Made by a program: the position numbers and the translations under genes. The notes under the pieces are model-generated. The model saw only the letters and a program-made list of their open reading frames with translations, did not search any database and was not told where the DNA came from. From the NCBI GenBank assembly GCA_964613385.1, contig CAZTGZ010000046.1, positions 1 through 17,704 of the forward strand: 17,704 bases of DNA, written 5' to 3'. Below, piece by piece: positions 7,231 through 13,969 of the stretch (positions are counted from its first letter, which is position 1; each line of letters begins with the position of its first letter). This DNA comes from CAZTGZ01 sp964613385 (GTDB lineage: Bacteria; Bacteroidota; Bacteroidia; NS11-12g; UBA9320).

Positions 7231-8343
7231 TTATGAGGGATTATTCGTTAAAACCTGTCCATCGCGAATAATTAATGTATCGCGCACAATTTCGTCATCC
7301 ATTTGAAATGTAAAACCCTCGGGCGTGGCTATATGGGTTAAAAATGTCACCATATTGCGTGCGTATAGTTCGCTGGCATTGTTGGCAACGGAGGCAGCCA
7401 GGTTGCGGGGCCCGATGATTCTCACCCCATTTCTTTCAATGGTTTCACCTACCTGACTGAGTGCGCAGTTACCGCCTTGTTCCACAGCCATGTCAACGAT
7501 TACCGCTCCCCTTTTCATTAGCCCGAGTTGTTCTTCCGTAATTAACAGCGGGGCTTTTTTGCCTTGTACCAACGCGGTGGTAATGACCAGATCGGCTTGC
7601 GCCAGACTATGGTTTACCGCCTCTTTCTGTTTTTTGAGATACTCTTCGGTCACTTCTGTGGCATACCCCCCGGCTGTTTGAATTCCCTGGGACTCCACGC
7701 TGATGAACTTAGCTCCGAGTGATTCCGCTTGTTCCTTGGTTTCTTGACGCACATCGGTGGCTTCAACTATAGCACCTAAGCGCTTGGCGGTGGCAATAGC
7801 CTGTAAACCGGCAACGCCGACGCCAAATATCAATACCCTTGCAGGTTTAACCGTTCCGGCAGCGGTCATCAGCATTGGGAATATTTTGGTCATTTCACCG
7901 GCTCCCAATATCACGGCCTTATATCCGGCCAAATTGCTTTGGGAACTCAAAACGTCCATACTTTGGGCCCTTGAAATCCTAGGAATTGCATCCATAGATA
8001 TGGCGGAAATGCCTTTGGTTGCCATGGCGGCAATCATTTCCGGGCGATTTTTGTGAAAAAGCTGGCTTACCCATGTTTTTGAAGAACTGAGCAAGCTCAT
8101 TTCATCTTCTGAAGGTGGGTTAATTCGCAGCCAAACATCGCTGTTTTGGCAAAGGGATGCCGCATCGCTCATCACTTGTGCGCCTGCATCTGTATAAGAG
8201 GCATCGTCGAAAGAAGAAGCAAGGCCACAACCGGTCTGCGCCAGAACGGTAAAACCTTTGCCCACCAATAGTTTCACAGCGGCCGGCGTAAGTGCTACCC
8301 TCCGCTCAAAAGGATCCGTTTCTTTTAATATTCCAAGTTTCAA
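7231..8343 (-). CDS. pntA1: NAD(P) transhydrogenase alpha subunit, NAD(H)-binding part (PntA1)
   Basis: This is domain I of the transhydrogenase, related to alanine dehydrogenase, which binds NAD(H) in the cytoplasm. With the start chosen here it has 370 residues. KLGILKETDPFERRVALTP opens the protein, PRISRAQSMDVLSSQSNLAG lies at about 121-140, and the Rossmann motif FGVGVAG at 173-179 is followed by the acidic ribose-binding region EATDVR. AVEQGGNCALSQ is near 286. I chose the TTG at 8343: the family usually begins MKIGILKE, which matches TTG-AAA-CTT-GGA. The first in-frame ATG, at 8433, would add 30 residues (MYKNSLLRGPKFHDK and onward) that look like untranslated leader and contain a promoter-like box. 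It is the first gene of the seven-gene cluster. Confidence 0.94.
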   Translation of the reverse strand: MKLGILKETDPFERRVALTPAAVKLLVGKGFTVLAQTGCGLASSFDDASYTDAGAQVMSDAASLCQNSDVWLRINPPSEDEMSLLSSSKTWVSQLFHKNRPEMIAAMATKGISAISMDAIPRISRAQSMDVLSSQSNLAGYKAVILGAGEMTKIFPMLMTAAGTVKPARVLIFGVGVAGLQAIATAKRLGAIVEATDVRQETKEQAESLGAKFISVESQGIQTAGGYATEVTEEYLKKQKEAVNHSLAQADLVITTALVQGKKAPLLITEEQLGLMKRGAVIVDMAVEQGGNCALSQVGETIERNGVRIIGPRNLAASVANNASELYARNMVTFLTHIATPEGFTFQMDDEIVRDTLIIRDGQVLTNNPS

Positions 8344-8362
8344 AGTGTCAAATTTTGGGCTG

Positions 8363-8370
8363 TAAAAGTA
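8363..8370 (-). promoter_or_regulatory. Possible -7 element for the pnt operon
   Basis: The minus strand reads TACTTTTA, one mismatch from TAnnTTTG, 20 bases upstream of the TTG start chosen for pntA1. A usual start spacing would give a leader of about 13 bases. No clear TTG -33 element is visible. It supports the TTG start over the distal ATG but is weak on its own. Confidence 0.35.
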
Positions 8371-8551
8371 AAAAATATTTGAATGTGTTTTGTCATGAAA
8401 CTTCGGCCCTCGTAAGAGGCTATTTTTATACAAAAAAAGTTCCCGGAAAATATCTCAAAACGTCAAATTCTTTTGAGAAAAAGCATGCAAAACTTTGATT
8501 TGTTGGAAGAAAAGTCTTCATAAAATTTTCAATAAAAACTCAGCACATATA

Positions 8552-8579
8552 TTGAAATTACAACAGAATCTTATTTTTG
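8552..8579 (+). promoter_or_regulatory. Promoter of the MORN/transglutaminase operon
   Basis: TTG at 8552-8554 and TATTTTTG at 8572-8579 are separated by 17 bases. This matches the Bacteroidota primary sigma factor pattern TTG-N17-23-TAnnTTTG. The ATG of the first gene is 20 bases after the -7 box, leaving a leader of roughly 13 bases. The 8344-8598 interval separates this operon from the divergent pnt operon. Confidence 0.72.
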
Positions 8580-8598
8580 AACACATATCCGTCATTTT

Positions 8599-11500
8599 AT
8601 GAAATCAATCATCATCACCACTTTTTTCGTGTTAACCTGTTTTACGCTGCATGCCCAGGAAAGAATTAACCTCGTAAATTCAGGTGAATTAATAGATGAT
8701 GGCATCGAATATTTTGATCAGGAAAAATATGACAAGGCGCTGCTCAAATTTCAACAGATACCTGAAAATGACACCAATTACAATATGGCTATTTATGAAA
8801 TTGGGTTAACTTATATCAATCTCAAGGAATATGACAAAGCCATCATGTCTTTTGAAAAAGCACTTACCAAAAAAACTCCTTATCGCGCCATAATTTTTCA
8901 ACAAATCGGCAACGCCTACAGCTTAAGCGGACAACTTGAAAAAGCGCTCGAAGCCTACAGAAGAGGATTGCAGCACTACCCCAATTACTATCGCTATTAT
9001 GCTGAAATGGCATCTGCTTGTTCAAGAAACAATAAACCGAAACAAGCTTTCCTTTATTTAGACACATGTTTGCAGATCAATTTTCTGTTTGACCGTGCGC
9101 ATTATCTGATGGGGCAATTGTGTGAAGCAAACAATTATTTCATTCCGGCAATTCTATCTTATCAAATGGCCGCCTTTGTTTCAGAAAGTCCGGATATCAA
9201 AATACAAGCATTGTTTCATATTCAGGAAATCGCCAAAGGCGAAGTGGTCATTGACAAAGACAGCATTTTCAAGATATTTGATCAAGACGAAAATAATTTT
9301 GAAGAAATAGACGAAATTATCAGATCCAAGAGTGAATTAGATCCAAGATATAAGGTAAAGCCTGCTGTAAAGTTGCCTTTTGTTGAGTTGGTAAACTGCC
9401 TGCACCTGGTAAACAATCGAATTCAAATGAATCCGGAAGGAAAGGGCTGGTATTATGACCATATCGTTCCGATTGTGGTTAGATTCTGGAAAGCTAATGA
9501 ATTTCCCCTGGTCTTGTATCGGATGACTTCTACTGTTGAAAATGAAGAATCCAAGAAGACCTATAAAAAATATGAATCCGCTATTAATAAAAGTTATGCT
9601 TCTTTTTATAACGAATTATTGGTGAAACGACATACCTATATGTCCAAAAACCAAACGGACAATGAAGTTTGTAAACATTTGTACTTGTATAACAACGGCA
9701 ATTTGTTTTGTACCATACCCACTGATGAATTCTATGACTATAATGTAGGATTTAAATCAAAAAATGGTCACTATACTTACTATTACAACAATGGTGAAAT
9801 AAAAAGCCGAGGTTCATTTTCGGATGGATCCAAAACAGGAAAATGGGAGTATTTCGACGAAAAAGCACAATTGAACAGCATTACTGAATTTGAAAGCAGC
9901 GATGAATTTAAGGTCACCAAATATTACTCAAACGGGCAAATTAAATCCGTTGAATATTTTAAAGATGGCGATTATGACAAAGTACTTCAAAACTATTATC
10001 CAAACGGAGTATTGGCTACGGAAATACCCATTGAAAACAAGAAAATTGAGGGATTGATTAAATACTATCACGACAATGGTCAATTTAAAAAATCAATTAA
10101 ATATGAAGACAGCAAACAGATAGATGGTGAATTGCTGGAATATCATTGGAATGGCGTATTGTATTTGAAATCGAATTTGAAAAACAACCTGCTTCACGGG
10201 GAGACTTATTACTATTATTTGACCGGTGAGTTGAACATAAAAATGAACTATGTAAATGGCAACGGTCATGGTCCCGTTGCAGAATATTACAAGAGTGGAA
10301 AAGTGAAGGAGACGTATAATTTTGACAATGGCTATTTAGATGGCACGCATACGACGTATTATGAAAATGGCAATATGGACACGGAAAAAAATTACAAAAA
10401 AGGAGATCAGGTTGGAGTTACAAAACATTTTGATATCGATGGAAAAATATATGCCGAATACAATGAATCAAAAGGAAAGCTAAAAAATGTGACTTTTTAC
10501 GATAAAGCAGGAAAGATCATTTACAGTTTAGAAAGTTCAGGTTCTGAAAAATGGCTGGAACAGTATAATCCCATGGGAATCAAAATTCAGGAAGGGAAAG
10601 TGAAAAAAGATTACCGTGTCGGCGAATGGAAATTCTACAATTGGAGTGGAGCCCTAACGCATACAAAAACCTTTGACAATTCCGGTAAATTTAATGGCAA
10701 GGTAGAAACGTTTGTAGCCGGTGAAATTCTGGATAGTAAATATGAGGAAAAGGACAATCTGAAGCATGGCTATTTTATTGATTATTACGTGAACGGCAAT
10801 AAATACGAAGAAGGCAACTATGTTGAAGGTGAGCCCGAAGGAGTTTGGAAAGTATATTATGCCAATAAAAATCCGGCCAGCGAACGTTACTATTTGGAAG
10901 GAACAAAAGTTGGCAGTTATTTTTCCTATTATCCTAATGGAAAATTAAGGTATATTGAAGATTTCGAAGAAGGATTGATGAGTAAATACACCTATTATGA
11001 TATTAAACATAGCTGGGTTTCAACAGATACAATTGGCTTCCCTTATGGAAATCTGACCAACAAAACATCCGATGGTAAACCAATCATTCATTTTAACTAC
11101 AGAAATGGCAAAAGAGAAGGGAAACAAATTTTATATTGGCTTCACGGAAAAATCAGGTCGGAAGAATTTTTCATCAATGATGTTAAACACGGTGACCAAA
11201 AATATTACGACAACAATGGAATTCTGAGAACCATTAATCATTACAAATTTGGAAGGTTAGACAGTATTTCAACCTATCTATATGAAGATGGGAGCCTTAG
11301 AGGGAAGACCTTTTTCAGAGATGGGGAAGAACATGGGGAAGACCTTAATTATCACGAAAATGGGAAATTAATGTCTACCGGTACTTATTATCAGGGTTCA
11401 AAACATGGATGGTTTAAATATTATTCACCGGAAGGCTCTTTGCAATATAGTCTTTATCATCATTGGGGAACACCCATAGCGTATTCAGGTTTTGACAAGA

Positions 11501-11904
11501 ACGGACAGAAAATGGATAGCGTATTGATTAAGAATGGAACAGCCGATATCACTTTCTATTATCCCAATCGCCAGGTAAGCGTTCAGATTTCTTTGGTGAA
11601 TGGAGAAAGAAATGGTCAGTATATCAAGTATTATCCCAACGGGAAAAAAGAATTTGAGGTAATCTATAAATATGGTCACGAAAACGGCCCGCTGATTGAG
11701 TATTACGAAAATGGGAATACTCAGATTTACACGAATTATGAAAACAACTACAAATCAGGTAAGCAAACAGAATATTATCCCAACGGGAAACTCAAAAAAG
11801 AGTCTAATTACGAGTATGGATTTTTACAGGGACCCGTAAAAATTTACAAAAACGGTGTGTTATCTGAAACTATAAACTACTTGTATGATGAACGTGTTGA
11901 TTAG
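8599..11904 (+). CDS. Exported TPR and MORN-variant repeat protein
   Basis: This 1101-residue protein has a signal peptide (MKSIIITTFFVLTCFTLHAQ, cleavage likely after HAQ). Four or so TPR-like helical repeats follow at about residues 33-200, with phrases such as EYDKAIMSFEKAL and GQLEKALEAYRRGLQHYPN. A mixed linker spans about 205-390. The rest is a long array of MORN-variant (YwqK-type, MORN_2) repeats of about 23 residues with the core YYxNGxxxxxxxYxxGxxxG. The array covers residues 391 to about 1095 and is broken once, near 800-840. There is no catalytic motif or membrane anchor. TPR and MORN arrays are both protein-interaction or scaffold folds, so a periplasmic or surface scaffold is likely, by inference. 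It is first in a three-gene operon and overlaps the next gene by 20 bases. Exact partner unknown. Confidence 0.9.
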   Translation: MKSIIITTFFVLTCFTLHAQERINLVNSGELIDDGIEYFDQEKYDKALLKFQQIPENDTNYNMAIYEIGLTYINLKEYDKAIMSFEKALTKKTPYRAIIFQQIGNAYSLSGQLEKALEAYRRGLQHYPNYYRYYAEMASACSRNNKPKQAFLYLDTCLQINFLFDRAHYLMGQLCEANNYFIPAILSYQMAAFVSESPDIKIQALFHIQEIAKGEVVIDKDSIFKIFDQDENNFEEIDEIIRSKSELDPRYKVKPAVKLPFVELVNCLHLVNNRIQMNPEGKGWYYDHIVPIVVRFWKANEFPLVLYRMTSTVENEESKKTYKKYESAINKSYASFYNELLVKRHTYMSKNQTDNEVCKHLYLYNNGNLFCTIPTDEFYDYNVGFKSKNGHYTYYYNNGEIKSRGSFSDGSKTGKWEYFDEKAQLNSITEFESSDEFKVTKYYSNGQIKSVEYFKDGDYDKVLQNYYPNGVLATEIPIENKKIEGLIKYYHDNGQFKKSIKYEDSKQIDGELLEYHWNGVLYLKSNLKNNLLHGETYYYYLTGELNIKMNYVNGNGHGPVAEYYKSGKVKETYNFDNGYLDGTHTTYYENGNMDTEKNYKKGDQVGVTKHFDIDGKIYAEYNESKGKLKNVTFYDKAGKIIYSLESSGSEKWLEQYNPMGIKIQEGKVKKDYRVGEWKFYNWSGALTHTKTFDNSGKFNGKVETFVAGEILDSKYEEKDNLKHGYFIDYYVNGNKYEEGNYVEGEPEGVWKVYYANKNPASERYYLEGTKVGSYFSYYPNGKLRYIEDFEEGLMSKYTYYDIKHSWVSTDTIGFPYGNLTNKTSDGKPIIHFNYRNGKREGKQILYWLHGKIRSEEFFINDVKHGDQKYYDNNGILRTINHYKFGRLDSISTYLYEDGSLRGKTFFRDGEEHGEDLNYHENGKLMSTGTYYQGSKHGWFKYYSPEGSLQYSLYHHWGTPIAYSGFDKNGQKMDSVLIKNGTADITFYYPNRQVSVQISLVNGERNGQYIKYYPNGKKEFEVIYKYGHENGPLIEYYENGNTQIYTNYENNYKSGKQTEYYPNGKLKKESNYEYGFLQGPVKIYKNGVLSETINYLYDERVD
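9769..11895 (+). repeat. Array of about 29 MORN-variant repeats
   Basis: By eye I count about 29 units centred on Y-Y-x-N-G or degenerate forms (YYSNGQIKS, YYPNGVLAT, YYENGNMDT, YYPNGKLRY, YYPNGKLKK). Most units are diverged at DNA level. Two near the end are still close: the 18 bases TATTATCCCAACGGGAAA occur identically at 11629-11646 and 11773-11790, 144 bases (48 codons, about two units) apart. That suggests a more recent two-unit duplication at the 3' end. Confidence 0.8.
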
Positions 11905-12777
11905 GAGATTAATCGCTTATACAATATTATTTCATCTCGGTATTCAGGCGCGGTCTCAGAATGCGGAATATGCCCAGATTCTGAAAGAATATTCTTCAGA
12001 ACCCATGGTCTTTTTAAAAAACAACGAGACCATGAATTTGGGTATCTCAAATGACAAAATCACCATTAAAAGGAATAGTTATTCTGAAATCATGTTTACC
12101 AACGATTTTGGAATGCGATACGCGTATGATGAGTTTCACTTCACGGATTTTCTCAATAAGATCGACTATTATAAGGCGTATACACGCTATCCAAATCCGA
12201 AGAAAAAGTCTTATAGTAAAGAACCAGTTAAGGACTTCGAAATTAATAAAAACACGAGCGAAGGGGTGTTTTATGATGATGTAACTACGATATCTTTTTC
12301 GTACCCACATCCTGTGAAAGGTGCTATCGGGGTCAAAGAAAGTCAGGAATTTATAACGGATCCGCATTTCTTAGGCAAGTTCTATTTTGCCAACATGAGT
12401 CCAACATTAGAATCTGAATTCAAGGTGATTGCGGATAAGAGAATTACCCTGAAGTATTTAATCAAAAACCCGACAGATGATATTAAATTCGTTCAAACTG
12501 CCCAGGGCAACAATATAATTTACACCTGGTCCCGATCCAATTTTGCCAAAGTCAAGGGCGAATCAAATGCAACGAGCATAAATTATTCAGAGCCGCATAT
12601 ATTCATTTATATATCGGAATATGAAAGTAAAGCAGGTTCTGTATCATTTATGAAGAACACTCAATCGCTTTATGACTATTACTACTCGTTGCTGATAAAA
12701 GGCGTTGAACCGCCACAGGACGCCATAAAGCGCACGGTAGATTCTTTGATTAATCCTGAAGATGAGGCCCCGGAAAA
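11885..12777 (+). CDS. DUF3857/transglutaminase protein, N-terminal part up to assembly gap
   Basis: This is the first part of an exported transglutaminase-domain protein. ATG at 11885 (or the adjacent ATG at 11888) lies inside the end of the MORN gene, overlapping by 20 bases, so translation is probably coupled. Residues 1-25 form a signal peptide ending ARSQ. Residues from about 40 to 230 resemble the DUF3857 beta-rich domain that precedes transglutaminase cores in Bacteroidota; the similarity is of arrangement more than of sharp motifs. The frame runs to 12777, ending NPEDEAPE, where ten Ns begin. The stop met soon after the gap (12824-12826) lies in foreign sequence and is not the real end. 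The true continuation is the transglutaminase domain from about 12906. Joining the halves by removing 132 bases gives an uninterrupted protein of about 646 residues. Confidence 0.82.
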
Positions 12778-12787
12778 NNNNNNNNNN
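12778..12787. other. Assembly gap (10 N)
   Basis: Ten Ns interrupt the transglutaminase gene. The same length recurs at 17489-17498, so ten is probably a fixed placeholder and not a measured size. Confidence 0.98.
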
Positions 12788-12909
12788 CCGCCGACGTTTA
12801 CTATTTTTGCCGCAAAAATAAGATAAGAAATGGCAATGGAAGAAACAGCATCGGCGCCGGCATGGTTGCAGCGAACGGAGTTATTGATGGGCGCCGAGGC
12901 CCTGGAAAA
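12788..12909 (+). pseudogene. Displaced 5' fragment of a tcdA-like gene (probable misassembly)
   Basis: Right of the gap there is a complete -7 box, a short leader, an ATG at 12830 (or 12836) and about 25 codons reading MAMEETASAPAWLQRTELLM, then GAEALEKLK. The WLxRTELLxGxExLEKLK pattern is the N terminus of Bacteroidota TcdA, the ThiF/MoeB-like enzyme that dehydrates threonylcarbamoyladenosine at tRNA position 37. There the next residues would be the nucleotide-binding VLVVGLGGVGS, which is absent. Here the sequence turns into a transglutaminase core instead. By hand count the coding part (12830-12905) is about 60% GC, well above the AT-rich genes around it. I infer a foreign segment joined by assembly or amplification error. 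The identity rests on a short match. Confidence 0.68.
12802..12809 (+). promoter_or_regulatory. Promoter -7 element carried by the displaced fragment
   Basis: TATTTTTG matches TAnnTTTG exactly and lies 20 bases before the ATG at 12830. A promoter in the middle of an operon gene makes no sense there and supports this segment being the start of another gene. Its -33 element would fall in the N gap. Confidence 0.5.
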
Positions 12910-13957
12910 ACTAAAAAGCATATATTATTATCTGCAGAGCAAAATCAAATACATCGCCATAGAGGATGGTCTGGGAGGATTTGTTCCAAGAAAACCCAAT
13001 GAAGTATTTGAACGTAAATATGGTGACTGTAAAGACATTTCCAATTTATTGGTAACCATGCTGAACCTGGCGGGATTGGAGGCCTATCATTGCTGGGTAG
13101 GTACTACAGATCTGCCCTATCGATTCGATGAAATGCAGGTCATGGGCATTGCCAATCATATGATAGCGGCAGTTCGAATCGAAAATCGCTGGTATTTTTT
13201 AGACGGGACCAGCAGCAACCTGAGTATTGATTACCCCAGTGATTTTGTTCAGGGAAAACAAGGGATGATTAGCATTGCGAAGGATTCTTTTTTGTTAGAA
13301 TATATTCCGATCGTTGGGCACGACAGAAATAAAACCATCGACTCCATTTCAGTACGAATTGTTGGAGACACAGTAAGTGGAAGAGGTATTACCAAAGTAA
13401 ATGGATTGCCAAAGTTCAGTATCAGTTCGACTTTGTATTTTACGGAAGAAAAAGAACATGAAGAAATGCTTGAGAATTACGTTGAGCTTGGTCAAAACAA
13501 TTGTTCTGTAACCCTGATTGAATATCCAAAAAAGGTGCACCAGGATTCCCAACTTCAGATCATATATGATTTTCAAATTCCGCATTACATACATCAAATT
13601 AATGAAAACACATATATCAATCTCAATCTAGACAGAACCTGGGGTGAATCGGAAATAGATATAAAAAATAGAACCAGGGGTTTTCAATTAGACTATACCC
13701 AAAGCTTCGAAAAAGTGATCAAATTTGAGATCCCCCAAGGATTCAAAGTGAAAAATATTCCACCAAATAGTTCGTTTGAGTCAAAATATTTTGGTTTTAA
13801 TTTTAAATATAGCGTAACGGATGAACACGTAATTTTACATCAAATTTTATGGTCAGATTTATTGCAAATGGATCCGTCCACCTTTGAAGAATGGAATCAA
13901 ATGGTCGAGAAATTGGCTCTATCCTATAATCAGAATCTTGTGTTACAAACTCAATAA
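12830..13957 (+). CDS. Transglutaminase-domain protein, C-terminal part (chimeric 5' end)
   Basis: The open frame from 12830 has 375 residues, but only those from about residue 27 (KLKSIYYYLQ) belong to this gene; the earlier ones are tcdA-like. The transglutaminase core carries IAIEDGLGGFVPRKP, the nucleophile in KYGDCKDISNLL (Cys67, bases 13028-13030), the histidine in GIANHMIAAV (His110) and the aspartate in WYFLDGT (Asp125). This is a complete Cys-His-Asp triad. The C-terminal 230 residues are beta-rich with no motif I know. The fold supports isopeptide or thioester-type chemistry (cross-linking, or cysteine protease-like cleavage); the substrate is unknown. With its N-terminal half (11885-12777) it is an exported DUF3857/transglutaminase protein. 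The next gene starts 12 bases after its stop. Confidence 0.85.
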   Translation: MAMEETASAPAWLQRTELLMGAEALEKLKSIYYYLQSKIKYIAIEDGLGGFVPRKPNEVFERKYGDCKDISNLLVTMLNLAGLEAYHCWVGTTDLPYRFDEMQVMGIANHMIAAVRIENRWYFLDGTSSNLSIDYPSDFVQGKQGMISIAKDSFLLEYIPIVGHDRNKTIDSISVRIVGDTVSGRGITKVNGLPKFSISSTLYFTEEKEHEEMLENYVELGQNNCSVTLIEYPKKVHQDSQLQIIYDFQIPHYIHQINENTYINLNLDRTWGESEIDIKNRTRGFQLDYTQSFEKVIKFEIPQGFKVKNIPPNSSFESKYFGFNFKYSVTDEHVILHQILWSDLLQMDPSTFEEWNQMVEKLALSYNQNLVLQTQ

Positions 13958-13969
13958 TACCCTTTTATT

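Larger units (their letters stand above)
12764..12909 (+). repeat. 14-base near-repeat flanking the misjoined segment
   Basis: GAGGCCCCGGAAAA at 12764-12777 and GAGGCCCTGGAAAA at 12896-12909 differ at one base and are 132 bases (44 codons) apart, in the same frame. The first copy abuts the N gap. The second is where tcdA-like sequence changes into the transglutaminase gene. The pair marks the likely crossover of an assembly or amplification chimera. Confidence 0.75.

Noticed and set aside
8405..8430. Small hairpin CCTC-GTAA-GAGG followed by a T-rich run, terminator-like on the plus strand
   Set aside because: The stem has only four clean pairs and there is no plus-strand gene upstream to terminate. 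It lies in the leader region of the divergent pnt operon.
8344..8433. N-terminal extension of PntA1 from the ATG at 8433
   Set aside because: The 30 extra residues are unlike the family and overlap a promoter-like element. The TTG at 8343 gives the canonical N terminus.
8599..11904. Calling the MORN protein a toxin-antitoxin component because YwqK-type repeats are often labelled antitoxin
   Set aside because: It is a 1101-residue exported protein with TPRs and no adjacent toxin-like gene. The label is a family-naming habit and nothing here supports it.
12778..12826. Reading the DUF3857 gene as truncated by the stop at 12824-12826
   Set aside because: The stop lies in sequence that does not belong to the gene. 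Removing the misjoined segment restores the frame into the transglutaminase domain.
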